DNA of 45,472 bases from Treponema sp. (GTDB lineage: Bacteria; Spirochaetota; Spirochaetia; Treponematales; Breznakiellaceae). Of the stretch, positions 18,934 to 27,736 are shown in pieces; the first letter of the stretch is position 1; each line of letters starts with the position of its first letter. Made by a program: the position numbers and the translations under genes. The stretch is from NCBI GenBank assembly GCA_031266075.1, contig JAISBS010000032.1, positions 1 through 45,472 on the forward strand, given 5' to 3'. The notes beneath the pieces were generated by a model, which saw only the letters and a program-made list of their open reading frames with translations, did no database searches and had not been told where the DNA came from.

Positions 18934-20075
18934 AAAAAAACCGGATTAAAACCGCGGCGCTCCGCACGTTTTTCAGTTTCCTCCCGGCTCTTTTGTTTCC
19001 CCTGACGCTTTCCGCCCAGGACGGCGCGGGATATACCTATGAAGGAAAGGCCATTGTCGCCATTCTTCCCTTCATCGGAGACGCGGGGCCCGCAACGTCT
19101 TTTAACCAGGCGGTCTTTCGCGCGGTGGAGGCCATGGAAGAATACAGTCCCCGGAGCGTAAGCGCCCAGACAGTGGCCGCCGCAGGGGTGCGGACGCCCA
19201 CCGATATGCCTCCCATACGGGAACTGGTTCCGGGCACCCGTTTCGCCCTGACCGGCGGCGTGTATCCGGGCAGTTTTTCGGGCGAATATTATCTCCAGTT
19301 GTGGCTCTGGGATATGTCGAATTTGTCCATGATCTACACCGACGATCTGGTGTACGAAAATATTACCGAAGGACTTCAATCCCTGCCCGGCCTGGTGGAA
19401 TGGCTTTTTTCCCATATCGTCCCGGTTTCCGCGGAGGACGGGCCTGAGAAAACAGGCTGGAAAGAAAAACGGATCGGCCTGGGGTTCCGTTCCGGCGTTT
19501 CCCACCGCTGGTACACGGAGCCCGAACAATTCGCCCCCGGCGCGCAGGCCCTGAATTTTGAAGGGGGCCTTTTTGCGTCGGTGTACCTCAATTCCGTTTT
19601 GTCCGTGCAGGCCGAACTTGATTTTACCTTTGACAATCTGGTGTACCGCGGCATAGACGATGTCGGCGGGGCAGGGGAGTACTCTCCGGTTTATGTGAAC
19701 GAAAAATACACCGCCTATTCCCTGGTGTTTCCCGTCATCGTCAAGGCAAATTTCAAACCCGGCAGGTTCCGTCTGGCGCCCTTCGGGGGCCTCTACGCCT
19801 TTGTTCCTCTGGGCGAAGCGCCGTACCGGAAAAACCCGACGGGGGAATCGGCGTCTTTTTCCTGGTCCTCCGCGGCGCCTTTGGGTTTTACGCTGGGTCT
19901 TGAGGCCGCCATGAAACTTGGCCCCGGACTCCTGCTGGCGGATTTCCGGGGCGGCGGGGATTTCAGCGCCCGCGTCATGGAGGACGATAAAAACACGGCC
20001 TACCGGCGGAGCTTTGTTACCATCACGCTGGGCTATGCCTGGGGCTTTATTGATATGGGCAAGGGGGATTTTTGA
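18930..20075 (+). CDS. Exported protein: CsgG/TolB-like N-domain plus beta-barrel
   Basis: The 381-residue protein has a signal peptide ending near residue 29 (LTLSAQ). Residues 35-165 read like the N-terminal alpha/beta domain of CsgG, FlgO and TolB relatives: KAIVAILPFIGDAG at the start and RFALTGGVYPGSFSGEYYLQ in the middle. From about 180 the sequence becomes strand-rich and ends in a Tyr/Gly pattern (ITLGYAWGFI), matching the barrel of the gene before it. The combination suggests a periplasmic sensor or adaptor domain tethered to an outer-membrane barrel. GGAAGG precedes the ATG. Confidence 0.6.
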   Translation: MKKNRIKTAALRTFFSFLPALLFPLTLSAQDGAGYTYEGKAIVAILPFIGDAGPATSFNQAVFRAVEAMEEYSPRSVSAQTVAAAGVRTPTDMPPIRELVPGTRFALTGGVYPGSFSGEYYLQLWLWDMSNLSMIYTDDLVYENITEGLQSLPGLVEWLFSHIVPVSAEDGPEKTGWKEKRIGLGFRSGVSHRWYTEPEQFAPGAQALNFEGGLFASVYLNSVLSVQAELDFTFDNLVYRGIDDVGGAGEYSPVYVNEKYTAYSLVFPVIVKANFKPGRFRLAPFGGLYAFVPLGEAPYRKNPTGESASFSWSSAAPLGFTLGLEAAMKLGPGLLLADFRGGGDFSARVMEDDKNTAYRRSFVTITLGYAWGFIDMGKGDF

Positions 20076-20800
20076 TGAAAAATTTATACGCGGCGCTGGC
20101 ACTGGGACTGGGACTGGTTTTTTCCGGCCTCTGCTTCGCCCAAACCCAGACGGGCAATGCTTCGTATAACGCCGCGAAAACCGGCGTTACCATTTCCCAT
20201 CCCAGTATGTCTTTTGGCACCCGGGTCAAAATTACCAACCTGCGAAACAATTCCGAGGTGATTGCCACCGTGGACGGACGGATTCCCGCATCCGATCCGA
20301 GGGTTGCCGATATTTCCGCGGAGGCGGGCGACGCCATCGGAATGTCCCCCCGGGGTTATACTGAAGTGCGCCTTGAACAATTGATCCACCTCCAGCCCCA
20401 GGCCGGTGAAACGCCGCCGGATCAGGCGCCGTCGTCTCCAGGCCCCGCCGGAGGAACCGTGGGCCGCAGCTCCGGAGAGCCAGGTGTTTCACCGGCGGTT
20501 CCGCCCCCTGCCGTCCGCACGTCGTCAAACAGCCAGGCGCCGGAAAATCCGCCGGCCCCGGTTCCCGGCGTATTTCCGCCCCAGCCCCCGTATCTGGCCG
20601 TAACCGCCACCGGGCCGGGAAATTGTTTTGCGCCGCCCTGCGCCGTCATTCTGGTTTTGCTTATTGTTATAGTCCTGCTGCTTGCGGCCATACTGGTCTG
20701 GCTTCTTTCCCTGGGCCGCACCGCATGGTGGTTTCGCCGTCATTCTTCCTGGGTCCGCCGCCATTTCCGATCCATCGTTAAACGGCGCCACCGGTATTAG
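20075..20800 (+). CDS. RlpA-like double-psi beta-barrel protein with C-terminal membrane helix
   Basis: The 241-residue protein has a signal peptide (to about residue 22) and an RlpA-type double-psi beta-barrel at about 26-105 (SHPSMSFGTRVKITNLRNN, then VDGRIPASDPRVADIS). RlpA proteins act on or bind septal peptidoglycan. The canonical NDRGP loop reads VDGRIP here, so lytic activity is uncertain. A Pro-rich linker (about 108-185) leads to a strong hydrophobic helix at 188-214 and a basic tail, an unusual addition for this family. It is last in the surface operon; TGATG overlaps the previous stop. Confidence 0.72.
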   Translation: MKNLYAALALGLGLVFSGLCFAQTQTGNASYNAAKTGVTISHPSMSFGTRVKITNLRNNSEVIATVDGRIPASDPRVADISAEAGDAIGMSPRGYTEVRLEQLIHLQPQAGETPPDQAPSSPGPAGGTVGRSSGEPGVSPAVPPPAVRTSSNSQAPENPPAPVPGVFPPQPPYLAVTATGPGNCFAPPCAVILVLLIVIVLLLAAILVWLLSLGRTAWWFRRHSSWVRRHFRSIVKRRHRY

Positions 20801-20884
20801 TAGACAGAAGAAACGTTATGAATAGTAATGGAGATATAAAACGGGACCCCCGCGCGCCAGGAATCCGGCCCCTCCTCTCTTGTT

Positions 20885-21643
20885 TTATTCCGGGAGTTTG
20901 AAAATGCCGATGAAAGTCGGCGCGCTGTAAATTGGGGTCAGGGTGCGGATGTCCCTGCCCATTTTGGCAATATACAGGGAAACATAGGTGTATAGATTCG
21001 ATGAGCCGGTTTTGTCCGCCACATCGGCGTTTATGTCAACGGTGGCGTTTGCCGAAGCGTATAAGTCCGGGGTGTTTACAAAGCGCCGATCCGGGCTGGG
21101 CGTAAAGGCGCCGTTGTTGGTGGACCGCCAAAGATTGATGGGAGCGCCGCTGCCCAGTTGCATAAACGGCGGAGGGCCGGCAAATTCCAGGGTAAGCCGC
21201 TGCGGAGAAAGGGAGTTTAATACCAGGTTGATGTTGTTGCCCTCCAGGGCCAGGGCATAATACCGCCGGTTGCCGAAAAGAGCCATGGAACTGTATATCG
21301 TTTCCGTGCTGCTGGGATTGTTGCTGGTATAGTAGTACAGGTTGGTATAATCGCTTGCCAGCGCCGGATTAATTTGCGACATTTGTTCGGGGGTTGTTAT
21401 GACGCCGTTTTCAAGCATATTGCTGATATAAATACGGTAATAAATAACATAGTTGGTAAAATACTGGGCCTCCACAATTTCCACCGCCGGCAGATCGATG
21501 TTGGCGGAATGGGCATTCGGAGAGATCCTGCCTTCCGAAACGGGATATAGAAAGGCATAGTCTTCGATCCCGCAGGCGCCGGCAAAAAGCAGGATAACGG
21601 CGGCCCGGAGAACAAGTCCTGTTTTACGAATTGCCTTCCTCAT
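20885..21643 (-). CDS. Putative lipoprotein of unknown function
   Basis: I do not recognise this protein. From ATG 21643 it has 252 residues and a typical lipoprotein signal (MRKAIRKTG, hydrophobic core, lipobox FAGAC). The mature part is Tyr/Asn-rich (for example YFTNYVIYYRIYISN) with beta-strand character and no motif I know. The frame also opens at 21679, which would add a basic 12-residue extension; the shorter form fits the usual signal length. It overlaps the TPR gene upstream by 20 nt and ends a seven-gene minus-strand run. Confidence 0.65.
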   Translation of the reverse strand: MRKAIRKTGLVLRAAVILLFAGACGIEDYAFLYPVSEGRISPNAHSANIDLPAVEIVEAQYFTNYVIYYRIYISNMLENGVITTPEQMSQINPALASDYTNLYYYTSNNPSSTETIYSSMALFGNRRYYALALEGNNINLVLNSLSPQRLTLEFAGPPPFMQLGSGAPINLWRSTNNGAFTPSPDRRFVNTPDLYASANATVDINADVADKTGSSNLYTYVSLYIAKMGRDIRTLTPIYSAPTFIGIFKLPE

Positions 21644-22346
21644 TTTCCGTTTCCAGCCCCCCGGTTTCTTCCGTTTCATTCATCTCAAGAAATATTATCC
21701 GGTTCCGGGCCAGATTTGTCCATACCGAATCCGAATCCCCGGCTGTCAACTGCCGGTAGGCTTCCAGGGCTTCGGCAATATTGCCCTGCTCTTCCCGCAG
21801 GCGTCCAATGGCGAACCGGGCCCGGTCCACCGGGGGAAAAAGATCGGCCAGGGCCGCGCATTGGGTGTAATAGTCAAGGGCCCCGGCAGCGTTCCCCTGC
21901 TCTTCCGCGGCGGCGGCGGCATTAAAAAACGCTGTTGCCGCGAGGTAGGTTTTTGCCGCCGCTTTGGCGGCGGAGGCATAGGCCTGTTCCGCCTCGGGCC
22001 ATTCTTGTTTTTCCACATGGATGCTGCCTATCATTGCCCATACCCGTCCGCCGGCGTAGCCTGAAGTCTTTTCCGCGAACTGGTTCAGATCCTCCAGCAG
22101 CGCCGATACGTCGGAGGATTTTGACGGATCGGCAAGGTCCGGGCGCAGAGTGTCATACCGGCGGTTAAACTCCTCCGCCGCGGCCAGGGCTTTGTTTCGG
22201 GACGCGCCCAGAATACCCTGGGCGCCGGCAAAAACCGCCAGCAGCGCCAGGATCATGCCAAAAAAGATAAATATGGCCCGTCTGTTTCTTTGGGCAAAAT
22301 CATTGAGCGTTTCGCCGATATTGGGTTTTTGATTTTCCGTGGGCAT
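21624..22346 (-). CDS. YfgM-like membrane-anchored TPR protein
   Basis: The 240-residue protein has a cytoplasmic N-terminus of about 22 residues, a membrane helix at about 23-47 (AIFIFFGMILALLAVFAG), and an Ala-rich TPR region over most of the rest (AATAFFNAAAAAEEQGNAAGA, ARFAIGRLREEQGNIAEALE). This topology matches YfgM-type proteins, which assist export or envelope stress responses, but the match is to architecture only. The tail is acidic. It follows the sigma54-type regulator after 10 nt. Confidence 0.7.
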   Translation of the reverse strand: MPTENQKPNIGETLNDFAQRNRRAIFIFFGMILALLAVFAGAQGILGASRNKALAAAEEFNRRYDTLRPDLADPSKSSDVSALLEDLNQFAEKTSGYAGGRVWAMIGSIHVEKQEWPEAEQAYASAAKAAAKTYLAATAFFNAAAAAEEQGNAAGALDYYTQCAALADLFPPVDRARFAIGRLREEQGNIAEALEAYRQLTAGDSDSVWTNLARNRIIFLEMNETEETGGLETENEEGNS

Positions 22347-22356
22347 GGTTTTACTC

Positions 22357-23868
22357 CTATTCCTTGGGATTATTCATATTGAATTCCCGAATCAGCCGCG
22401 ACAAATAGGTTCGTTGAATATTCAGGGACCGGGCGGCTTCAGTCTGATTCCAGTTATTTTCTTCCAGCACTTTTTTGATAAAATAGGCTTTGAAGGTATT
22501 GATCGCCGTTTTCAGGCTCCGGTCCCCCTCCTGTTCAGGCGCCGCCGCGCCGGTATTGAGGAACAGATCCTCCCGCCGGATCCATTTGTTTTTGCCGATC
22601 ACGCAGGCCCGTTCCACGCAGTTTTCCAGCTCCCGGATATTGCCCGGCCAGGAATAGGACAACATGGCTTCCATGGCCTCGTCGGAAAAGCCTTCGATCT
22701 GTTTTTTTGCGCCCCGCCTGAATTTTTCCAGGAAAAAGGCTGCCAGTTCCGGGATGTCTTCGGGCCGCTGGCGCAGGGGCGGAATGTGCAGGGGCAGCAC
22801 ATTCAGGCGGTAGTACAGATCGCCGCGGAATTCCCCCCGGTCCACCAGGGCCTCAATGTCCTTGTTGGTGGCAGCCAGAATTCGGACATTGACGGTAACC
22901 GGTACATTGGAGCCGACCTTTTCAAAGGTCCTTTCCTGAATGACCCGGAGCAGTTTTGCCTGGAGCGGCAGGGGCAGATCGCCGATTTCATCAAGAAAAA
23001 TCGTGCCCCCGTCGGCCAATTCAAAACGGCCCCTCCTGTTGTTCAGGGCGCTGGTAAAGGCCCCTTTCACATGGCCGAATAGTTCGCTTTCCAGAAGTCC
23101 TTCGGGCAGAGCCGCGCAGTTCACCCGGACAAAGGGCGCCCGCCGCCGGGGACTGCGAAGGTGTATCTGCTCGGCGAAAAGCTCCTTCCCTACCCCGCTC
23201 TCCCCCAGGATCAGCACCGAAGAATCGGTTTTTGCCACCCGGTCGATGATCTCAAGCTTTTCCAGGATCGCGGGGCTTTTCGCCACCAAGGTGTGAAAAT
23301 CTTCCCCGGTCTTTAACTGATCCTGGAGCTGCCGAATTTCGGTCCGGGCCCGCTCGATGCTTTGGGTGTTTTTTATGGCCAGCGCCGCCTGGTTGGCGAA
23401 TATTTCAAGCCATTCCAGATCCTCCCGGACAAATTTTTTTTCGCCTTTTTTGTTTAACAGTTCGATAACGCCGATACATTCACCCTGGATTCGCAGGGGC
23501 GCCGCCATCATGGTTTTCGAGGGAATATCGTTTTTTTTTGAACTGTTTCGCGGACGCTGCTTGTCATTGATTACGTCGTTTACGATGATCGGCTTGTTAT
23601 GTTCCGCCACCCATCCGGCGACGCCCTCCCCCAGCTTAATAGTAAACTGCTTCACTTCCCGGTCCCTGGAGCCCAGAGCCGCCTCGAAGTACAGCTCCTG
23701 CGCGCCCCGGTCCACCAGGAGCAGGTTGGAAGCTTCGCCGCCGCAGAGCCGCGTGGCCGAATCCAGTATCCGGGTCAGGAGGGCGTGGACATCCTGATTG
23801 GGCGCATTGATCAGGCTGTTGATTTCGATCAGGGTGTTGAATTTCTGAACGTCAATTTTCGACAGCAT
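22357..23868 (-). CDS. GAF-domain sigma54-dependent transcriptional activator
   Basis: This 503-residue NtrC/NifA-type activator has a GAF sensor at about residues 15-170, a linker helix, an AAA+ domain at about 195-430 and a Fis-type helix-turn-helix at about 470-497 (WNQTEAARSLNIQRTYLSRL). The AAA+ part shows Walker A GESGVGKE (222-229), Walker B IFLDEIG (290-296) and the sensor/arginine region YYRLNVLPLHIPPLRQRPED. The sigma54-contact loop reads GAFTSA (269-274) instead of the canonical GAFTGA. The GAF ligand is unknown and no rpoN is present here. It begins 20 nt after cmk::rpsA. Confidence 0.92.
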   Translation of the reverse strand: MLSKIDVQKFNTLIEINSLINAPNQDVHALLTRILDSATRLCGGEASNLLLVDRGAQELYFEAALGSRDREVKQFTIKLGEGVAGWVAEHNKPIIVNDVINDKQRPRNSSKKNDIPSKTMMAAPLRIQGECIGVIELLNKKGEKKFVREDLEWLEIFANQAALAIKNTQSIERARTEIRQLQDQLKTGEDFHTLVAKSPAILEKLEIIDRVAKTDSSVLILGESGVGKELFAEQIHLRSPRRRAPFVRVNCAALPEGLLESELFGHVKGAFTSALNNRRGRFELADGGTIFLDEIGDLPLPLQAKLLRVIQERTFEKVGSNVPVTVNVRILAATNKDIEALVDRGEFRGDLYYRLNVLPLHIPPLRQRPEDIPELAAFFLEKFRRGAKKQIEGFSDEAMEAMLSYSWPGNIRELENCVERACVIGKNKWIRREDLFLNTGAAAPEQEGDRSLKTAINTFKAYFIKKVLEENNWNQTEAARSLNIQRTYLSRLIREFNMNNPKE

Positions 23869-23888
23869 ACGGCGGGCCGGGGATGCCC

Positions 23889-26393
23889 TTACCCGGCATC
23901 TGTTTTTGTTTCAGCATCCGCATCTGCGGAACCGTCCGGACTTTCCTTGCCATCCACGGTCTGCGAATCCGGGCCGCCGGAAGCGTTCTTTTCGGAATCG
24001 TTTTTTGACTTGAGAAAATCTCCCAGGGTGAAGGTAGAACCATCCGATTCCTCCGCCGCCATATACCGGGACATTTCGTCCCGTTGAACCTTTTTCTGGT
24101 AGTCCCGGATGGAAAAGGCCACTTTTTGCTTGTCCGGCTGGATTTCCAGAACTACCGCCTTGATCTTGTCGCCGGGATGGTATTTTTTCAGGGCCTCGCC
24201 GGGATCTTCCTCCCGGTTTTCCGTCAGGTTGGATTTGTGGATAAGCCCCTCGATGCCGCCGGGAACCTTGACAAATACGCCAAAGTCGGTGATGGAGGAC
24301 ACCTCCCCTTCCACCTGGGTTCCGGGTTTGTAGGTTCCGGCAAAGCTCTGCCAGGGGTCTTCGGAAAGCTGTTTGATCCCCAGTTTGATGTTCCGGTTTT
24401 CCCGGTCCAGGCCGATGACCATGATTTCGATTTCCTGCCCCGCTTCAAGCTCGCTGCCGGGATGTTTGATCTTTTTTGTCCAGGAAATGTCGTCCCCGTG
24501 GAGGAAGCCGTCGATCCCTTCTTCCAGTTCGATAAAGGCCCCGGCATTGGTGATTTTCACCACCTTCCGGGTAAGCCGGGTTCCCACCGGGTATTTTTCG
24601 TCGATGTCGTCCCAGGGGTTGGCGCCGACCTGTTTCAGGCCCAGGGACACCCTCCCCGCCTGCAGGTCGTAGCCGAGGATCATGCACTCCACCGTATCGC
24701 CGGGTTTCAGGAGTTCGCCGGGCTTTTGTATTTTTTTCACCCAGGAGAATTCGGAAATATGGGCCAGCCCTTCGATCCCTTCCTCCAGTTCGATGAAGGC
24801 GCCGAATTCGGTGAGCTTGGTCACTTTACCCGTAACGACATCGTTGACGTGGTACTTGTCCTCAAAATGAACCCAAGGGTCGTCGGTAAAATGTTTCAGC
24901 GAAAGGTTTATCCGTTTTTCCACCGGATCGATGCGGATCACCTTGAGGCGGATTTCCTGGCCCTTTTTGACAAAGTCCTTGGGCCGGGTTACGTGGCCCC
25001 AGCTCATGTCGTTAATGTGAAGGAGGCCGTCAAATCCGCCCAGATCGATAAAGGCCCCGAAGGAGGTAAAACTTTTAACCGCCCCGGTTACGTCAGTTCC
25101 GATCACCGTGTTTTCAAAAAAATCATTCCGCTTCCGGTCGATTTCTTCCTCCAGCCATTTCCGGCGGTTCACCACGATGTTTACCTTGCCGTCGGAGTAG
25201 AGCCGCTCCACATGGAACCATGTCTTCATGCCCAGGAATTTTTCCGGCCTGTCAACCTTCTGGGCGTCGGACTGTCTGATGGGCAGAAAGGCCCGGACGC
25301 CCTGGCCCAGGTTTACGTCAAAACCGCCCTTGACGGTTTTTTCGATGACCCCTTCCACCAGCGTGTGATCCTGGAATGCCTGCCGGAGGTTTTTCCAGAA
25401 AATTTTGGCGTCCGCCTTTTGCTTGGAAACAATCACTTCGCCGTGTTTGTTTTCCTTGGCGATAAGGATCACCGATACGGTGTCGCCGATTTGGGGAATT
25501 TCGGCAAATTCCCCGATGGGGATTTTGCCCTCTGATTTATAGCCCACGTCGATGAAGACCTGATCCGGCGTAACCTGGATCACGGCCCCTTCGACAAGCT
25601 GGCCTTCTTCCAGTTGTTCAAGAGATTTTAGGTATTCTTCCTGTAATTGTGTCTGGATGTTTTCGCCGGGGTTTGTTGTTTTTTCCTCCGGATCATCCGC
25701 CGTTCCGGCGCCTGGGGACGCCCGGTTCGGCTCCACTTCCATCTGAGCCATGCTTAATCCTTCTGTTTTCATTCTCTCTATTAATGTGTCATAAACTTGC
25801 CCGATGGTCAAGTCCGAAGTGTCCAGCCGTTCAACGCCGGGGGCGATTTTCAGGCTCCCTTCGGTTTTATTCCGGTCGATTTCATCCCGATCCGCGATGG
25901 CCCGGTGGATTTCCTCCAGACTCAGCCGGGAGACCCCCTGTTCAAAGCGCCGCCGGGCCCGGGCGTCTACAGTGGCGTCCAGGAAAAAGCGGTGTTCGGC
26001 CAGGGGGAACACCACCGTGGTCATGTCCCGCCCCTCCACTACAATGTCCAGGGCCCCCGCAAAACGCCGGATATGGTCGTTGACGATATGGCGGAGGGGC
26101 ACAATGGCCGAAAGGGGGGCGGAAATCCGGTCGATTTCGTCGGTATGGAGGGCCTCCGTTACATCTTCGCCGTCCAGAAATACCCGGTCTCCCCGGTAGT
26201 CCAGCGCGGCGGATTTGGCGTAGTCCACGGCCTGTTCCGTGTCCCCGGGACCGATGTCCCGGCGCAGGCAGCCCAGGCTGAGGGCCCGGTAGAGGTTCCC
26301 CGAGTTGATGTAGGTGAAACCCAGCCCCTGGGCCAGCAGCCGGGCGATGGTGCTTTTTCCTGACCCCGCGGGGCCGTCAATGGCGATTACCAA
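23889..26393 (-). CDS. cmk-rpsA: Cytidylate kinase fused to 30S ribosomal protein S1
   Basis: This 834-residue fusion joins two enzymes of unrelated pathways. Residues 1-215 are a complete CMP kinase: P-loop GPAGSGKS (7-14), substrate region INSGNLYRA, and EGRDMTTVVFP near 120. A linker (about 215-260) leads to six S1 RNA-binding domains at about 263-326, 345-411, 430-501, 516-587, 603-674 and 690-764, each with an FGAFI/GL-H-type strand pattern in the later copies. S1 brings mRNA to the ribosome. I recall the same fusion from treponemes. The acidic tail (800-834) is probably disordered. It overlaps the pseudouridine synthase gene by 7 nt. Confidence 0.95.
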   Translation of the reverse strand: MVIAIDGPAGSGKSTIARLLAQGLGFTYINSGNLYRALSLGCLRRDIGPGDTEQAVDYAKSAALDYRGDRVFLDGEDVTEALHTDEIDRISAPLSAIVPLRHIVNDHIRRFAGALDIVVEGRDMTTVVFPLAEHRFFLDATVDARARRRFEQGVSRLSLEEIHRAIADRDEIDRNKTEGSLKIAPGVERLDTSDLTIGQVYDTLIERMKTEGLSMAQMEVEPNRASPGAGTADDPEEKTTNPGENIQTQLQEEYLKSLEQLEEGQLVEGAVIQVTPDQVFIDVGYKSEGKIPIGEFAEIPQIGDTVSVILIAKENKHGEVIVSKQKADAKIFWKNLRQAFQDHTLVEGVIEKTVKGGFDVNLGQGVRAFLPIRQSDAQKVDRPEKFLGMKTWFHVERLYSDGKVNIVVNRRKWLEEEIDRKRNDFFENTVIGTDVTGAVKSFTSFGAFIDLGGFDGLLHINDMSWGHVTRPKDFVKKGQEIRLKVIRIDPVEKRINLSLKHFTDDPWVHFEDKYHVNDVVTGKVTKLTEFGAFIELEEGIEGLAHISEFSWVKKIQKPGELLKPGDTVECMILGYDLQAGRVSLGLKQVGANPWDDIDEKYPVGTRLTRKVVKITNAGAFIELEEGIDGFLHGDDISWTKKIKHPGSELEAGQEIEIMVIGLDRENRNIKLGIKQLSEDPWQSFAGTYKPGTQVEGEVSSITDFGVFVKVPGGIEGLIHKSNLTENREEDPGEALKKYHPGDKIKAVVLEIQPDKQKVAFSIRDYQKKVQRDEMSRYMAAEESDGSTFTLGDFLKSKNDSEKNASGGPDSQTVDGKESPDGSADADAETKTDAG
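25749..25764 (-). promoter_or_regulatory. Internal ribosome-binding site and ATG inside cmk::rpsA
   Basis: On the minus strand AGAAGGA (25764-25758) lies 6 nt before an in-frame ATG (25751-25749), which is Met215 of the fusion, exactly between the kinase and S1 parts. The spacing and sequence are better than at many real starts in this window. It could yield a free S1 protein of 620 residues. Confidence 0.55.
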
Positions 26394-27169
26394 TTACCAG
26401 TTCTCCTTATGCTTTTTTTTGTCTCATTCGTTTTATCCGTCAGTTTTTCCAGTTCCCGCAGTTCTTTTTCCTCCAGGGGCCGGGACTCCCCCGGCTCCAG
26501 ATTCCCCAGCAGTACCGGGCCGATCCGAATCCGGTGGAGCCGGGCCGGGTGAAGGTGAAAATGGGAAAAGACCCGGCGAATTTCCCGGTTTTTACCCTCC
26601 ACCAGCACAACCCGCAAGGTTTTCCGGCCCAGCTTTTCAACCGCCAGGGCCCGGTACCAGACCCCCTCGACGCTGAGGCCGGCGGCAAAGGCTTCGGGAA
26701 CCGCGCCGGGAATGGCGCCCGAGGCTTCCACGATATATTCCTTTTCAAGCCCCGCCCTGGGATGGCCCAGCCGGGCGGCAAAGTCCCCGTCGTTGGTAAA
26801 AAAAATCAGCCCCGATGACAGGTAATCCAGGCGGCCCACGCTATAGAGCCGTTCCCGGATGTCCCGGGGGAGCAGGTCCAGGGCCAAGGGCCGGTGCTGG
26901 GGATCCCGGGAACTGCAAATATAGCCCGGCGGCTTGTGGAGGGCCAAATGCCGGCGGCGGCTTTCGGGCCGGACCAAAAGGCCGTCCAGCCGCACCTCGT
27001 CGCCGGGGAGGACCTTTTCCCCCGGCGTCACAACTGCCCTGCCATTCACCGTAACCCGGCCCCCGGCGATCAGGGCTTCCGCGGCCCGGCGGGAGGCAAT
27101 TCCCGCGTGGGCCAGATACACCTGCAGCCTGGGCTTTTTTTCGTCTGCCGCTTCTCCGGTTCCGGGCAA
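26387..27169 (-). CDS. rluB: 23S/16S rRNA pseudouridine synthase, RsuA/RluB family
   Basis: The 260-residue protein has an N-terminal S4 RNA-binding domain at about residues 13-60 (RLQVYLAHAGIASRRAAEAL) and the RsuA/RluB catalytic domain with GRLDYLSSGL, whose Asp is the nucleophile; the usual Thr of GRLDxxTxGL is Ser here. The exact target uridine cannot be told from sequence, so the symbol is tentative. The start is TTG, 1 nt after the scpB stop, with GAGGGG upstream. The order scpA-scpB-rluB is common in bacteria. Confidence 0.9.
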   Translation of the reverse strand: MPGTGEAADEKKPRLQVYLAHAGIASRRAAEALIAGGRVTVNGRAVVTPGEKVLPGDEVRLDGLLVRPESRRRHLALHKPPGYICSSRDPQHRPLALDLLPRDIRERLYSVGRLDYLSSGLIFFTNDGDFAARLGHPRAGLEKEYIVEASGAIPGAVPEAFAAGLSVEGVWYRALAVEKLGRKTLRVVLVEGKNREIRRVFSHFHLHPARLHRIRIGPVLLGNLEPGESRPLEEKELRELEKLTDKTNETKKSIRRTGNW

Positions 27170-27170
27170 C

Positions 27171-27734
27171 TCAGGCCTGCCCCTCTAGTTCGAACCGGTC
27201 CCGCTCGCCTTCGTCCAGTTTCGGGAGATCCGCAATGCTGTTCAGCCGGAAAAGTTTGAGAAACTCCCTGGTGGTTCCGTATTGAACGGGTTTTCCGGGA
27301 ACGTCTTTTTTGCCCGTTTCCCGGATAAGTTCCTTTTCCAGCAGCAGCCGGATCATATTGTCCGCCGAGACCCCCCGGATAGCTTCGATTTCGCTCCGGG
27401 TTATGGGCTGGGAATAGGCGATGATCGAAAGGGTTTCCATGGCGGCCCGGGAAATTCGGGCTTCGTTTTTTTTGCCGTACCGTTCCTTGAGATTTTCCCA
27501 GAGTTCTTTTTTGGGACTGATCATTACCCCGCCGCCGATATGAACCAGCTCCAGCCCCGATTCTTCCCCCCCGTACCGGCGGCCCAGATTTTCCAGCGCA
27601 CTCTTTACCACATCCCGTGACAAGCCGGATATGCGGCTGATGGCCCCTTCGTCCAGGGGGTCCGATTCCAGATAGAGGACGGCCTCCACCAGCGCGGTTT
27701 CTTTTTCCAGCAATTCCGCCACACCCTGCTCCAT
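27171..27734 (-). CDS. scpB: Segregation and condensation protein B
   Basis: ScpB is the winged-helix subunit of the SMC-ScpAB condensin, which compacts and separates chromosomes. The 187-residue protein shows the signature ISRAAMETLSIIAYSQPITR and the following IRGVSADNMIRLLLEKELI. ATG 27734 is chosen because it starts 2 nt after the scpA stop and gives the normal length; the open frame extends 39 codons further into scpA. The kleisin partner ScpA is directly upstream. Confidence 0.95.
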   Translation of the reverse strand: MEQGVAELLEKETALVEAVLYLESDPLDEGAISRISGLSRDVVKSALENLGRRYGGEESGLELVHIGGGVMISPKKELWENLKERYGKKNEARISRAAMETLSIIAYSQPITRSEIEAIRGVSADNMIRLLLEKELIRETGKKDVPGKPVQYGTTREFLKLFRLNSIADLPKLDEGERDRFELEGQA

Positions 27735-27736
27735 GT

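Noticed and set aside
20801-20884. Possible terminator between the convergent surface operon and minus-strand lipoprotein
   Set aside because: No convincing stem followed by a T-run on either strand.
24084-25535. Long open frame antisense to the S1 part of cmk::rpsA (483 codons)
   Set aside because: It is a shadow of the repeated S1 domains; its His/Pro/Gly/Phe-rich composition is typical of antisense translation.
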